Of a stretch of 64,000 nt of DNA, positions 9,140-18,712 are shown piece by piece (within the stretch, counting starts at the first letter, position 1; every line of letters begins with the position of its first letter). The notes under the pieces were generated by a model that searched no databases, had not been told where the DNA came from, and saw only the letters and a list, made by a program, of their open reading frames with translations. Where the stretch lies: NCBI RefSeq assembly GCF_000525855.1, contig NZ_AODE01000019.1:284736-348735 (forward strand). The letters are read 5' to 3'. The position numbers were made by a program, and so were the translations under genes. Origin of the DNA: Listeria cornellensis FSL F6-0969 (GTDB taxonomy: Bacteria; Bacillota; Bacilli; Lactobacillales; Listeriaceae).

Positions 9140-9602
9140 TCACCTGTTCACAAATTCTTCTTTTGTATACGCTAATCGTCCATTACAGCGACCACAACGG
9201 TATTTTTTTTACGTCGAAACGGCGCTTGCGTAGGAATTCCGTTTCGCAGGATAAACACGTGTAGCGGTGCATTTTTTGCGTCGTCGGAATCGCTTGGCAA
9301 AACCGCGGGGCATCTACTTTTGCTAGCAGTGCTCGGAAATCGGCATCACGATGTTGGTATCCCTTTCCCTCTAAATGTAAATGATAGTGGCACAGCTCAT
9401 GCTTCATAATGCCTATGAAGTACGCTAAGCCAAAATTATCAAGGTAACGTGGATTCATCTCAATATCGTGGCTTCGTAGCAAATAGCGCCCTCCTGTCGT
9501 CCGTAAACGCGTGTTGAACGTCGCCTGGTGCAAAAACGGCTTATGAAAAAATTGCAACGACACGCTTTCCATGTGCCGCTGCAGTTCTTGTTCTGTCATC
9601 AT
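9140..9602 (-). CDS. sprT: SprT-like zinc metalloprotease family protein (frameshifted near the C-terminus)
   Basis: Repaired length is about 153 residues. The zinc site is [16 protein letters not shown] (HExxH type, about residues 66-81). A C-terminal zinc ribbon starts [10 protein letters not shown]. The second half of the ribbon is lost in the given sequence because of an extra base in the 8-base T run at 9203-9210. With seven the protein reads on through [21 protein letters not shown], restoring the second CxxC pair, and stops at 9140. The family includes SprT and the human DNA-protein crosslink protease SPRTN. The bacterial role is poorly defined. It follows tex by four bases, an arrangement also known in Bacillus, so the two are probably co-transcribed. 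Confidence 0.88.
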
Positions 9603-9606
9603 TGTC

Positions 9607-11769
9607 TTACTTCCCTTGTTCTGGGCTACGCATCGTTAGCGAAATTCGCCCTTTTTTCTGATCGACGTCGTCCACCCAAACAGTAACAATATCACCAACA
9701 GACACAACATCCATCGGTCTCTTAACAAAGGAATTGCTCAGCTTCGAAATATGCACGAGGCCATCTTGCTTCACGCCGATATCTACAAATGCTCCAAAAT
9801 CAACAACATTGCGAACAGTCCCTTGCAACTCCATCCCGCTTTTTAAGTCTTCCATAGAAATGACATCTTGCTTTAGAAGTGGCGCATCCAGCTCGTCACG
9901 TAAATCGCGACCTGGTGCCACGAGTGAATCCACGATATCTTGTAATGTTTCTTTTCCGACTTCAAGTTCCGTTGCCATAGCAGTCAAATTGAACTGTTGC
10001 AATGCTTGTTTTAACTCGGGTGTTCCGAGATCCGTTAATTGGAAACCAGCAGAAACCACGATTTTCTCCGCAATGGCATAGCTTTCTGGGTGAATGGCAG
10101 TCTGGTCAAGTGGATGCTTGCCTTCCAAAATACGTAAGAAGCCAATACTTTGCTCGTATGATTTTGCGCCAAGACGCGGTACTTTTTTCAACTCTTTGCG
10201 CGATGTAAATGGTCCGTTTTCCTCGCGGTATTTGCGAATGTTACCGGCAACCGTTTTGTTCAAACCAGCGACGTGTTGCAAAAGAGAAGCCGAGGCCGTG
10301 TTTACATTCACGCCAACTTGGTTTACTGCGGTTTCGACGACAAATGTCAATGTGTCATTAAGCTGTTTTTGTGCAACATCATGTTGGTATTGACCAACGC
10401 CGACGGATTTCGGGTCAATTTTCACTAGTTCTGCTAGTGGATCTTGCAGGCGACGACCAATCGATACAGCACTGCGCTGCTCGACTTGATACTCTGGAAA
10501 CTCTTCCCGCGCAATATCACTGGCGGAATAAACACTAGCTCCAGCCTCATTGACGATGCAATAATACGCATTCAACTTCTCCTCTTTAATCAGTTCAGCA
10601 ATAAATTGTTCGGACTCACGCGATGCTGTTCCATTTCCAATCGCTACCACTTCGACACTATAATCCTGCATTAATTGTAAAACCTTTTGCTTAGCATCGG
10701 CTTTTTTATTTTGCGGTGGGTGTGGATAGATGACATCAATCGTGAGCACTTTCCCAGTTTTATCGAGTAGCGCCAATTTGCAACCCGTCCGGTAAGCTGG
10801 GTCGAGTCCGAGAATGATCTTTCCTTTTAATGGTGGCTGCAAAAGTAACTTCCGCAAGTTTTCCGCAAAAATATGAATCGCCTGTTCTTCCGCTGCTTCC
10901 GTTAATTCAGCACGGATTTCACGTTCTATCGCAGGTCCAATAAAGCGTTTATAGGCGTCATCAGTCGCTGCCACAACGTAACTTTCTGCGATGGAGCTAG
11001 CTTTTTTGATCACTTGTTTATGCAAATATTCACTGATTTTCGTCGCGTCAATAACGACTGCCACACGTAAAATATCCTCTTTCTCGCCACGATTAAAGGC
11101 TAACACGCGGTGACTTGCCACTTTTCCAATTAGCTCTTGGTAATCGTAATACATTTCGTACACCGATTTCTCATCCAGCTCGACTTTTTTACCAACGGAC
11201 TGCATCATTCCGAACTTCCGCGTAAATTCTCGAATCCACTTGCGATACGTCGGCTCATCTGAAATAACTTCCGCGATAATTTCATGCGCACCTAGAAGTA
11301 CCTCTTCAACCGTTGGCACATCTAGTTCTACTGAAATATATTTACTAGCTTCTGCGTTCACATCACCGCTTTCAGGGAAGCTAAGTAGCCATGTCGCAAA
11401 CGGCTCCAATCCTTTCTCCTTAGCAATCGTTGCTTTCGTGCGCTTTTTCTGCTTGTAGGGGCGATATAAATCCTCCAATGCTTGGTGTTTCTCCGATTTC
11501 ATAATCGCAATCCGGAGCTCCTCCGTCAATTTTCCCTGCTCCTCGATCAACCGCACAATCTCTTCTTTTCGCTGTTCCAATTTTTCTACATAGGCGTAGC
11601 GTTCTTCGATATGACGGATTTCAACTTCATCTAAACTCCCCGTCATTTCCTTCCGATAGCGCGCGATAAATGGCACTGTGTTGCCTGCATTTAGCAATTC
11701 TATCACTGCATTAATCTGATTCGGTCGATAAGGTAATGATGTATGTACTAACTTCAAAATTTCTTCCAT
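9607..11769 (-). CDS. tex: Tex-family RNA-binding transcription accessory protein
   Basis: This 720-residue cytoplasmic protein has the full Tex layout: an N-terminal helical domain ([35 protein letters not shown]), a YqgF/RNase H-like domain ([19 protein letters not shown]), helix-hairpin-helix motifs ([15 protein letters not shown]) and a C-terminal S1 RNA-binding domain ([34 protein letters not shown]). I chose the ATG at 11769 because TTGGAGG lies eight bases upstream. An in-frame ATG eight codons earlier has none. Family members affect transcription and tolerance of stress, but the molecular role is not settled. It precedes sprT. Confidence 0.95.
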   Translation of the reverse strand: MEEILKLVHTSLPYRPNQINAVIELLNAGNTVPFIARYRKEMTGSLDEVEIRHIEERYAYVEKLEQRKEEIVRLIEEQGKLTEELRIAIMKSEKHQALEDLYRPYKQKKRTKATIAKEKGLEPFATWLLSFPESGDVNAEASKYISVELDVPTVEEVLLGAHEIIAEVISDEPTYRKWIREFTRKFGMMQSVGKKVELDEKSVYEMYYDYQELIGKVASHRVLAFNRGEKEDILRVAVVIDATKISEYLHKQVIKKASSIAESYVVAATDDAYKRFIGPAIEREIRAELTEAAEEQAIHIFAENLRKLLLQPPLKGKIILGLDPAYRTGCKLALLDKTGKVLTIDVIYPHPPQNKKADAKQKVLQLMQDYSVEVVAIGNGTASRESEQFIAELIKEEKLNAYYCIVNEAGASVYSASDIAREEFPEYQVEQRSAVSIGRRLQDPLAELVKIDPKSVGVGQYQHDVAQKQLNDTLTFVVETAVNQVGVNVNTASASLLQHVAGLNKTVAGNIRKYREENGPFTSRKELKKVPRLGAKSYEQSIGFLRILEGKHPLDQTAIHPESYAIAEKIVVSAGFQLTDLGTPELKQALQQFNLTAMATELEVGKETLQDIVDSLVAPGRDLRDELDAPLLKQDVISMEDLKSGMELQGTVRNVVDFGAFVDIGVKQDGLVHISKLSNSFVKRPMDVVSVGDIVTVWVDDVDQKKGRISLTMRSPEQGK

Positions 11770-11878
11770 ATTTTCTGCCTCCAAATAATTCATCTCTTGG
11801 ACTAGTGTACCATAAAATAAGGCGTAAAACCAAAATGAGTAAGCAATTGTATCTATGGACTCCCTGTCTTGAATACAG

Positions 11879-11986
11879 TCACTTACTTATATAACTGGTA
11901 GCCATCACATCCGTGCCATATCCGATAAACTCATCTTCCGCTTCTGGTGATTCACCGCCAAAAAAGACCGCAATTTGCTTTTTCAT
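11879..11986 (-). CDS. Short ORF of 35 codons with a strong ribosome binding site, unknown
   Basis: GAGGAGG lies seven bases upstream of an ATG that opens MKKQIAVFFGGESPEAEDEFI and ends TDVMATSYISK. The gap to the upstream carboxypeptidase gene is 18 bases, so it should be on the same transcript. The N-terminus looks like a beta strand with a Gly-rich turn. It may be a remnant of a longer gene or a real small protein. I cannot tell which. Confidence 0.45.
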   Translation of the reverse strand: MKKQIAVFFGGESPEAEDEFIGYGTDVMATSYISK

Positions 11987-12004
11987 AGCTTTTCCTCCTC
12001 GTGC

Positions 12005-12916
12005 TTAGTTAGTGAATCCATAGGCCATCAGTTTTTTCGTATCTTGAAAACGGACATCCGTTGTTTTTGCTTTTAACACAATCGTTATAAGGCGTTTTCC
12101 ATTTTGCTTTGCAGTACCCACAAAACAGTACCCCGCACCGTCTGTGAATCCAGTTTTCAAACCATCTAGACCATCGATTTCTTTATTTGCTAAAAGCGCG
12201 TCCGTAGATTTCAGCGTGTAGTCGTTACTCGTCACATAGCTGGCTTTTGAAGTCATGTCTAGCACTTCAGGAAATTTCGTGATAAGCCCGGATGCAAGCA
12301 GGAATAAGTCTTTACTCGTCGATACATTTTCCTTCCCATCTTTATCTAAACCACTTGCACTGACAAAATTACTCTGGTTGGAGAGTCCCATTTTTTTGGC
12401 TGTTTTATTCATTTTTGCAGGAAAATCATTGCCTTCCAAGCGTTTTCCAAGAGCTTCTGCCGCGTCATTTGCCGACATGACAATCATCGCTGCATAGAGA
12501 TCTTTTACGGTCCATTCTTTTTTGTTCGTAGTCATATAAAGAGATATGGCCGCCTTATCGTCCAGTGATTCTAATGGTAGTTTTTCATCCCAGGACAACG
12601 TTTTATTATGTATGGCCTGTAAGACTAAATACGCGGTCATCAGCTTAGTGACACTTGCGATTGGGGTTACAACTTGTGGATTTTCTTCGTATAATGGCTT
12701 ACTTTTTTTAATGTCGTATAAAGCCGAGGATGCCGCTGAAATACCAAGTTTTGGCGAAGGTTCAGGTACGGGATTTTCTTTCACTATTTTTTCTGGGGCA
12801 GATACTGTAGGTTTCTCTTTCGTTGGTGTTACCGCTTCCTTATCTGCGCATGCCGACATGGAAACACTTGCTGTCAATGTAAAAAGCGCGATAACACATA
12901 TTTTAGTAATTTTCAT
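12005..12916 (-). CDS. Serine D-alanyl-D-alanine carboxypeptidase (peptidase S11), probable lipoprotein
   Basis: This 303-residue protein has the three active-site motifs of DacA-type penicillin-binding proteins: SVTK (SxxK, about residue 88), SAN (about residue 148) and KTGFT (about residue 254). The N-terminus MKITKICVIALFTLTASVSMSACAD is a signal peptide ending in a lipobox-like SMSAC, followed by a Pro/Glu/Lys linker of about 40 residues. The enzyme is therefore expected on the outer face of the membrane, trimming terminal D-Ala from peptidoglycan stem peptides. At 303 residues it lacks the C-terminal beta domain and amphipathic anchor of DacA, which fits attachment by lipid instead. An AGGAGG site precedes the ATG. 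Confidence 0.88.
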   Translation of the reverse strand: MKITKICVIALFTLTASVSMSACADKEAVTPTKEKPTVSAPEKIVKENPVPEPSPKLGISAASSALYDIKKSKPLYEENPQVVTPIASVTKLMTAYLVLQAIHNKTLSWDEKLPLESLDDKAAISLYMTTNKKEWTVKDLYAAMIVMSANDAAEALGKRLEGNDFPAKMNKTAKKMGLSNQSNFVSASGLDKDGKENVSTSKDLFLLASGLITKFPEVLDMTSKASYVTSNDYTLKSTDALLANKEIDGLDGLKTGFTDGAGYCFVGTAKQNGKRLITIVLKAKTTDVRFQDTKKLMAYGFTN

Positions 12917-13118
12917 TTTAGACTCCTCCTTTGATATAGTTTAAGTATAGAGGAGGATAGTAAATGCTAGACTAAGAAAGTGTAAGTAAAGTCTAAAGAA
13001 ATGGTTTGATTATTTCCAAGAAAAAGAGGTGCCGATGGGCTTTATGTAAGATAAAATATAAAAATCACGTTTTGGACCATAAAAAAAACAAGATTGGGAC
13101 AAAACTCAAGATAAAGCA

Positions 13119-13375
13119 ATCGAGTAGGAGGAGCCTGATGGCTCCGACCTCTCACACCACCGTACGTACAGATCCGTTTATACTAGACATGTATCCTTGC
13201 ATGGCGCCTTCTATGTGATTTCTGTTCGTCGGACCAGAGATTTGCCTTGAGCTCCCTTCAGATTCCACGTCGCCATGGACACCCTTGCTGTCGGCTAGGT
13301 ACTTACCACTACTCGGTCGCACTCGGGACTTCACCGTTAGAATTTGCCTATGCTGGGCAAACAAAATCGCCTCAC
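13119..13375 (-). mobile_element. Degraded, ORF-less group II intron
   Basis: Read on the minus strand this carries the conserved skeleton of a bacterial group II intron. A GTGAG start at 13375 is followed by GGTGAAGTCCCGAGTGCGAC, then GACAGCAAGGGTGTCC and GTGGAATCTGAAGG, and then GACGAACAGAAATCACATAG, all domain I blocks. The 3' end has TACGTACGGTGGTGTGAGAG, followed by a GGAGCC/GGCTCC hairpin and CCTACTCGAT, which match the end of domain V and domain VI. The whole thing is about 257 bases, against 2 kb or more for an active intron. The reverse-transcriptase gene and most middle domains have been deleted. It lies directly next to structured repeat copy 2. Assignment is from remembered family sequence and has not been checked by covariance search. 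Confidence 0.75.
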
Positions 13376-13411
13376 CCTTTTTTGGGTAAGACGAAAAATT
13401 ATGCTTTACAC

Positions 13412-13532
13412 AAATCGAGCGAAAGCGTTTGTATTCAGAGAGTTTGGTGGAAACCGGAAGCGGAGTGTACGACTGTACATGAGAACCGGAAGTCCACCAA
13501 ACTCCCTGAATGCGAGCGCTTTTCGCCGATTT
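13412..13532. repeat. Structured dispersed repeat, copy 2
   Basis: A 29-bp stem (13423-13451 with 13493-13521) is closed by AAATCG/CGATTT. The core CGGAGTGTACGACTGTACAT is identical to copy 1. The middle of the stem (TTCAGAGAGTTTGG) differs from copy 1, and the opposite arm changes with it. Three positions are T-G wobbles on the plus strand and one is an A-C mismatch. It lies between rsbX and the group II intron relic. Confidence 0.8.
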
Positions 13533-13558
13533 ACCTGGATTATGTCCCGGCCCCACTT

Positions 13559-14167
13559 TCATTTAAATGCTCCTACTAAGAATGTCACATCATCCTCAGG
13601 AATATCAATGACATTGCCTTCAATACAATGGCCTGTTGCTTCTACGGAACTTGAAGTGAATAAATAACGTTTCACTCCAGCAAGTGTTAATCCGTCTGAA
13701 TGCATCAAAAATTTAGAGCCTGGCTTGTATTGGAACTTCTGTGTCCGAATTTTTTGTTTTCTTCCTGAAAGAAATCCTGTAGAGGAGATTGGGAAAATAA
13801 GCGCATCATCTGTACCAAGTAAATAAAATCGGATATTTCCAATTCCGCAGTACGTAATTGTTTGTTCATCCCAATCACCCCGCCATATGGCAATCGCCGC
13901 ACCACGTAACCCGACCAAAGCCTCGTTTGCCAGTGCTACGATGTCACTTATATTAGGAAGCGTATTATTGGCACCGATAACCTCGACAACTGCCTTGGCC
14001 GCTTTCTCCGCCTCTTTTCCGCTTCCTAAACCATCCACGATAGCACACAGAAACCCCGTCGCGTCTTCTTTCAAAAAAATTTGATCGCCACAATGGTATT
14101 GCAAATGCTTAGCACGCTGGAAAAGGTACAATTCAATACTAGCACCCGATTGTCCGATCACATCCAT
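13559..14167 (-). CDS. rsbX: RsbX, PP2C-type phosphatase resetting the stressosome
   Basis: This 202-residue SpoIIE/PP2C-like phosphatase has the metal-site segments CAIVDGLGSGKEA and MHSDGLT. In Bacillus and Listeria, RsbX dephosphorylates RsbS and RsbR and so returns the stressosome to its resting state after stress. The gene is last in the sigma-B operon and follows sigB with no gap. It lies within the unit driven by the sigma-B promoter in front of rsbV, which makes it part of a negative feedback. The structured repeat and intron relic begin about 30 bases after its stop codon. Confidence 0.95.
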   Translation of the reverse strand: MDVIGQSGASIELYLFQRAKHLQYHCGDQIFLKEDATGFLCAIVDGLGSGKEAEKAAKAVVEVIGANNTLPNISDIVALANEALVGLRGAAIAIWRGDWDEQTITYCGIGNIRFYLLGTDDALIFPISSTGFLSGRKQKIRTQKFQYKPGSKFLMHSDGLTLAGVKRYLFTSSSVEATGHCIEGNVIDIPEDDVTFLVGAFK

Positions 14168-14974
14168 CTATTCTAAATCCTCATCTTGCAATGCCGCGCG
14201 CAACTTCTTAATCGCTTGGCGCTGAATCCGAGAAACGTGCATCTGCGAAATATCCAGCAAATCACCAGTCTCTTTTTGACTGCGATTCTCAATGAACGTA
14301 TACTGCAAAATTTTCTGCTCCCGCTCATCTAGCGCTGGCAATACCTTCTCCAATAACATCCGCTGATTCACCCGTTCGAAACCATCGTCCTCGCCGCCAA
14401 CAACATCCAGCAACGTGATCGTGCTTCCGTCCGAATCCGCCTCAATCGAATGATCCACAGACAAGGCTTGGTAACTCTTGCCCATTTCCATAGCTTCTAA
14501 AATTTCCTCTTCTGTCGCACCGATAAAGTCCGCGATATCGCTAATTTGTGGTGAGCGTTGCAATTCACGCGTCAACTCTTCCACCGCGTTTTTTATCTTC
14601 GGACCGAGTTCTTTAATCCGACGTGGTACGTGAACACTCCAAGTTTTATCTCGTAAAAAGCGCTTGATTTCCCCGACAATCGTTGGTACTGCAAACGCTT
14701 CAAAACTCTTACCGAACGTTGCATCATATCTGCGAATCGCACCTAGCAAACCGATATTTCCAACTTGCACTAAATCTTCATGAAATGATTTACCTTGAGA
14801 ATACTTGCGGGCAATGGATTCCACCAAATTCTTATAGTGAACAACAAGCTCATATTGCGCTTCCTCATCGCCGGTTTCTTGGTAATCACTAATCCATTTA
14901 TAGACCTTTACTTTGGCCTTTTCACGGGCTTCCTCTCTTGCCGCTAGTTCCTCAGGTCGAGATAATTTTGGCAT
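14168..14974 (-). CDS. sigB: RNA polymerase general stress sigma factor SigB
   Basis: This 268-residue sigma-70 group 3 factor has region 2 ([39 protein letters not shown]), region 3 ([20 protein letters not shown]) and a region 4 helix-turn-helix ([23 protein letters not shown]). It directs polymerase to GTTT-N13/15-GGGWAW promoters of the general stress regulon. In unstressed cells RsbW binds it. Its start overlaps the end of rsbW by 23 bases, the usual coupled arrangement of anti-sigma and sigma. A sigma-B-type promoter before rsbV makes it autoregulated. Confidence 0.98.
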   Translation of the reverse strand: MPKLSRPEELAAREEAREKAKVKVYKWISDYQETGDEEAQYELVVHYKNLVESIARKYSQGKSFHEDLVQVGNIGLLGAIRRYDATFGKSFEAFAVPTIVGEIKRFLRDKTWSVHVPRRIKELGPKIKNAVEELTRELQRSPQISDIADFIGATEEEILEAMEMGKSYQALSVDHSIEADSDGSTITLLDVVGGEDDGFERVNQRMLLEKVLPALDEREQKILQYTFIENRSQKETGDLLDISQMHVSRIQRQAIKKLRAALQDEDLE

Positions 14975-15425
14975 TCCCCTCCACCTGCTTTTCCTCTATA
15001 TATTTAGTCATAACAACCGAAACTCCGTTATCATAATGCAATTCGACATCATCCATCAATGCCTCAATTAAAAATAAACCTAACCCTCCAACACGCAACA
15101 AATCCGCATCACTTTCTTCTTCATACGGACCAATTTCCGCCTTGCGCTTCTCCAGATCAAAGCTTTTGCCCTCATCCGTGACACGCACCTCTAACTTATC
15201 TTCATAAACGGAGAAAGTAATCTGAATCTCACCACTATCCTCTTCACTAAAAGCATGTTTTACAGCATTCGTAATCGCTTCACTAATCGCAATTTTTAAA
15301 TCTTCAATCGCTTCAAAAGAAAAACCGATTCGGCTTGCGACGCCTGATACTGCTAATCGTCCTAAGCTTACGAACTCAGGTTTTGCCGGAATTTTTAGCT
15401 CAATCGTGTCATACGTTGTTGCCAT
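14952..15425 (-). CDS. rsbW: RsbW, anti-sigma-B factor and serine kinase
   Basis: This 157-residue GHKL-fold protein has the N box [11 protein letters not shown] and the G-box-like segments [13 protein letters not shown] and [19 protein letters not shown]. It binds SigB and keeps it from core polymerase. It also phosphorylates RsbV on a serine, and unphosphorylated RsbV displaces SigB from it. It overlaps rsbV at its start and sigB at its end, so the three are translated together and kept in stoichiometric balance. Confidence 0.97.
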   Translation of the reverse strand: MATTYDTIELKIPAKPEFVSLGRLAVSGVASRIGFSFEAIEDLKIAISEAITNAVKHAFSEEDSGEIQITFSVYEDKLEVRVTDEGKSFDLEKRKAEIGPYEEESDADLLRVGGLGLFLIEALMDDVELHYDNGVSVVMTKYIEEKQVEGNAKIIST

Positions 15426-15753
15426 TCATTTCACCCTCTACATTTTTGATTTCAATAATATCGGTCAAACCAGTAATCTCGAATAAACGATAAATACGAT
15501 CTGACAGGCCTACTAATTCTAATTCACTCTTCTTCGCACGTAAGTTTTTAAACAGGCCAACAAAAACGCCTAAACCTGTGCTATCCATGTAGCTAACACC
15601 TGCTAAATCAATCTGTAACTGAAAATTCTCCTGATCCAAAAACTCGCTCAAGGCCTCTTTTAATTTTGGTGCCGTATACGCGTCAATCTCGCCACCCACA
15701 ACTACTTTCGCATGATTACTATCAGTTTCTCTGATCTCTACTTTGATATTCAT
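15409..15753 (-). CDS. rsbV: RsbV, anti-anti-sigma factor
   Basis: This 114-residue STAS-domain protein carries the phosphorylation motif [14 protein letters not shown], with the target Ser at about residue 56. Dephosphorylated RsbV binds RsbW and frees SigB. I start it at the ATG at 15753, where GAGGTGA lies seven bases upstream. A longer frame extends 21 codons into the rsbU 3' end but would include the sigma-B promoter and lacks a ribosome site. Its stop overlaps the rsbW start. Confidence 0.96.
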   Translation of the reverse strand: MNIKVEIRETDSNHAKVVVGGEIDAYTAPKLKEALSEFLDQENFQLQIDLAGVSYMDSTGLGVFVGLFKNLRAKKSELELVGLSDRIYRLFEITGLTDIIEIKNVEGEMNGNNV

Positions 15754-15788
15754 CACTTCACCTCGCCCATTTTGTATATCCAGAATAC

Positions 15789-15814
15789 TTACCCCGAATA
15801 CCATTACCTTAAAC
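15789..15814 (-). promoter_or_regulatory. Sigma-B promoter inside rsbU driving rsbV-rsbW-sigB-rsbX
   Basis: On the minus strand GTTTAA (15814-15809) and GGGTAA (15794-15789) are separated by 14 bases. This fits the sigma-B consensus. It sits 36 bases before the rsbV start, as in L. monocytogenes, giving positive autoregulation. Confidence 0.85.
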
Positions 15815-16822
15815 ACGTTTCAAACAAATTAGTGTAAAATCGTCGCGCAATTCATAATCCTGCACTTTACACAAATGATCATACACCTCCTTAACCAACC
15901 TCTGAGGCGGCAAATCAATGCGCTCTTCAAAAACAGCAATCAAATCCTCACGCTCAATAAATCCATCCGCCGTCCGCGTTTCCGTCACACCATCCGACAT
16001 AATAAAAATCATATCATCCGGCTCCACTTCCTTTTCAAAAGCGCGATACGTAGCGCTACGATCAATGCCCAGCGGTAACCCACGTGCATACAAATCGGTA
16101 AACTGTCGCGTTTTTGCGCTAAAATATAGCCCCACTTCATGACCAGCCGACGCAAATTCAAACAAGTGATGCGCCGTGTCATATAAACCATAAAACATCG
16201 TAATAAACATGTTATCCGCGATGTTTGTTTCCGCCACTGCATTCAGATTCTGCAACATCTCACTCGGCGTCTTCGTATCACCACCATAGCTATCCGCCGC
16301 ATATTTCAGCATCGACATACTAAACGCCGCCGGAATCCCTTTTCCAATCACATCCGCGAGCGTGACACTAATCTTATTTTCGCCCTCATTCGTAAAACTG
16401 TAAAAATCGCCACTCATCTGACGCATCGGCACACTCACAGCGCCAACCTCAAGCCCTTTGACCATCGGGATATCCGATTTCATCATCGTTTTTTGCATGT
16501 CCTCAGCCTGAGCAATTTCACGCCTAAGTGCCATCTGCTCCGTCCGCATACTAAGATGCTCCATGTGCGCCAAGCCATAACCGACCATCATCTCAAGCAA
16601 CACGTCAAACGAAGAAGAAACGTATTCCGGCAAATCCGCATCATACTCCTCTAAAATCGAGCGATGCAGATTCACCACTTCCTCTGGTGACACACGATTT
16701 TCCATCGCCTCACGCGTCAACCTTTCGCACGAATACAATATTTCTTCATCTTGATGTTCTAAATATTTCAGTATGATTTCACGATATTTCTCTTTAAATT
16801 CCTTAATCTCCCTATCCTCCAT
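15809..16822 (-). CDS. rsbU: RsbU, PP2C phosphatase activating RsbV
   Basis: This 337-residue protein has an N-terminal helical RsbT-binding domain (to about residue 85), a short coiled coil (MALRREIAQAEDMQKTM) and a PP2C-type SpoIIE domain. The PP2C metal motifs are SGDFYSF, LADVIGKGIPAAFSMSML and FIMSDGVTETR. Bound and activated by RsbT released from the stressosome, it dephosphorylates RsbV and so switches on SigB. Its 3' end contains the sigma-B promoter for the downstream genes. It is 15 bases after rsbT. Confidence 0.97.
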   Translation of the reverse strand: MEDREIKEFKEKYREIILKYLEHQDEEILYSCERLTREAMENRVSPEEVVNLHRSILEEYDADLPEYVSSSFDVLLEMMVGYGLAHMEHLSMRTEQMALRREIAQAEDMQKTMMKSDIPMVKGLEVGAVSVPMRQMSGDFYSFTNEGENKISVTLADVIGKGIPAAFSMSMLKYAADSYGGDTKTPSEMLQNLNAVAETNIADNMFITMFYGLYDTAHHLFEFASAGHEVGLYFSAKTRQFTDLYARGLPLGIDRSATYRAFEKEVEPDDMIFIMSDGVTETRTADGFIEREDLIAVFEERIDLPPQRLVKEVYDHLCKVQDYELRDDFTLICLKRV

Positions 16823-16837
16823 GTAGCGTCGTCCCCC

Positions 16838-17248
16838 CTAGCGAATCCACTTGTGTGTCGTAATAATGGTTCCCTGTGCCCCTTCTTCCACGCTAGATAC
16901 TAAATCAAACGTATCCATCAATCGCTTCACACCCGGTAAACCTGCACCCAGACCGCCTGATGTCGTGTAACCATCTTGCATCACTTGCCTTACATCTTTT
17001 ATTCCCGGACCTTTATCTTTCGCTATAATTTTCAGCCCATCTTTTCCTGCTTCTGCTATCTTTTCAATACATATTTCTCCAGTTCCCGCATAGAGAAAAA
17101 TATTTCTTGCAAGCTCACTAATTGCTGTCGTGATTCTTGCCTGATCCACCGTACCAAAACCAATTTCCTTCGATATTTTTCGTCCTAACTGGCGAGCAGC
17201 GACAATGTCCCACTCATTGATAATCTTGACACAGGATTGGAATTCCAT
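16838..17248 (-). CDS. rsbT: RsbT, stressosome serine/threonine kinase
   Basis: This 136-residue GHKL kinase has the N box ISELARNIFLYAG and the Gly-rich lid DKGPGIKDV followed by TTSGGLGAGLPGVKRLMD. It is held in the stressosome by RsbR and RsbS, phosphorylates both on stress, then leaves to activate RsbU. It starts two bases after the rsbS stop, as expected for tight co-translation with its partner. Confidence 0.97.
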   Translation of the reverse strand: MEFQSCVKIINEWDIVAARQLGRKISKEIGFGTVDQARITTAISELARNIFLYAGTGEICIEKIAEAGKDGLKIIAKDKGPGIKDVRQVMQDGYTTSGGLGAGLPGVKRLMDTFDLVSSVEEGAQGTIITTHKWIR

Positions 17249-17250
17249 CT

Positions 17251-17607
17251 CTATTCCCCCAATTCCTGTTTTAATTTTTCCAAACCGCTTTCTAGATCCA
17301 TCGCGGATAGGACACCTTCGAATGTAATACCAAGCTCAATCAATGTAATCGCAACTGCTGGCTGGATTCCCGTCACAACCACCGTCGCTCCCATCAACCG
17401 AGACATGCTGACAACATCGCCTAAAATTTTTGCAATGAAGGAATCAATAAAATCAATCGATGTAATATCAATCACGACTCCCCTTGCAGATGTTTCATGG
17501 ATTTTGGCAAGTAAATCCTCTTGAAATTCTACCGCCGTATGGTCATCGAGTTCACTCTGGATGGAAATTAATAGACATTCTCCCAATTTCAAAATCGGAA
17601 TTCCCAT
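17251..17607 (-). CDS. rsbS: RsbS, stressosome scaffold STAS protein
   Basis: This 118-residue single STAS-domain protein has the phosphorylated Ser in [16 protein letters not shown] (about residue 59). With RsbR it builds the 1.8-MDa stressosome shell that sequesters RsbT. It lies between rsbR and rsbT with gaps of four and two bases. Confidence 0.97.
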   Translation of the reverse strand: MGIPILKLGECLLISIQSELDDHTAVEFQEDLLAKIHETSARGVVIDITSIDFIDSFIAKILGDVVSMSRLMGATVVVTGIQPAVAITLIELGITFEGVLSAMDLESGLEKLKQELGE

Positions 17608-17611
17608 TCTC

Positions 17612-18451
17612 TCACTCCTCTTTTTCTACAATCTCTCTATTCGTCATCGCGAGTGCCTTCTCCATGCCTTTTTTCATCGTGCTCGTCGTGATAACTTGAT
17701 CTAATTCTATCCCTAAATTCACAATCGTCTGCGCAATCTCTGGCCTGATTCCAACGAGCATCGCTTGGCATCCCACCAACCTGACTGCATCACTGGCTTG
17801 AATAATATGATGCGCCACCATCGTATCCACAATCGGAACACCTGTAATATCAATCAACACCACATCCGAGCGATTTTTCACGACACCAATCAGCAAATTC
17901 TCCATAATCAACTTCGCCCGCTCCGTATCAATGGTTCCAATCAACGGCATCACCGAAATCCCATCGAAAATTGGTAATAACGGTGCCGAAAGCTCCTGCA
18001 ACGCCGTTTTCTGAATGGACACCGTCTTCTCCCAAGATTCCGCGTACGCATTGACAACCACATTATACATTGACGATAACCAATTCTCAAAATGATAATA
18101 AATATCCTCGTCCGCAGTCTTTTTCGTGGTACTAAAAAGTCCTTGCCGCTTCATCTCGCTATACACTAGGAGTCCAAACGTCCGCAAGCCCGCGGTCACA
18201 AAATGCACCGACCAACCAAGTTGCACCACTTTTTGCGCGAAGTCATCTAGTTTTTCATTAAAGGAACCATCTTTCGTCCCCAACACATTAGCAACAATCA
18301 AATCTAAAAATTCGCGACTTGTATCCTCATATAAAATATCGCTCGTCACTAGAAGAATCGCTGGATCTGCCTGTGCTTTCATCTGTTCCATCCACTTACT
18401 CAGCAACACATCTTTGTTTGTATGGATAAAATTAGCAAAATCTCTATACAT
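17612..18451 (-). CDS. rsbR: RsbR, stressosome sensor
   Basis: This protein is 279 residues long when started at the ATG at 18451 ([20 protein letters not shown]), which matches the start of known Listeria RsbR. A frame open 34 codons further upstream has a hydrophobic run unlike the family and is discarded. The N-terminal non-haem-globin domain (about residues 1-135) is the sensor turret. The C-terminal STAS domain carries two phosphorylatable Thr, in [12 protein letters not shown] and [15 protein letters not shown]. It is the first gene of the sigma-B operon and is four bases before rsbS. Confidence 0.95.
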   Translation of the reverse strand: MYRDFANFIHTNKDVLLSKWMEQMKAQADPAILLVTSDILYEDTSREFLDLIVANVLGTKDGSFNEKLDDFAQKVVQLGWSVHFVTAGLRTFGLLVYSEMKRQGLFSTTKKTADEDIYYHFENWLSSMYNVVVNAYAESWEKTVSIQKTALQELSAPLLPIFDGISVMPLIGTIDTERAKLIMENLLIGVVKNRSDVVLIDITGVPIVDTMVAHHIIQASDAVRLVGCQAMLVGIRPEIAQTIVNLGIELDQVITTSTMKKGMEKALAMTNREIVEKEE

Positions 18452-18595
18452 ATCTCTATTTCCAACCTTTCTCCTTGATTGAACCCAGTCTAATCTTTCT
18501 AAAAAAAAGAGACACAAGAAAAGCAAGGGGGGAAGCAAAATGGGGTTTGCCACAGCCTAAGAAGCTTTTCTCATGTCGGTTACTAAAAGCCAGAC

Positions 18596-18624
18596 ATTAT
18601 ATTCTAAACTCAAGTATCATCTAA
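18596..18624 (-). promoter_or_regulatory. Probable vegetative promoter for rsbR
   Basis: On the minus strand TTAGAT (18624-18619), a 17-base spacer and TATAAT (18601-18596) lie about 145 bases before the rsbR start. The -10 box is perfect and the -35 is weak. Nothing else recognisable lies between rsbR and mazF. Confidence 0.5.
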
Positions 18625-18712
18625 TATGTAATTCTTTTGTTCCTTTGAATCTTCGCGAAACCTTCACGTACTGCCTCATCATTCAACTAGTAAAGCCGTT
18701 CTTAACCATCAA

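Noticed and set aside
13152..13562. 136-codon minus-strand frame across the intron and repeat
   Set aside because: It is the translation of the group II intron relic and structured repeat. It has no ribosome site, and its sequence corresponds to RNA motifs, not to a protein family.
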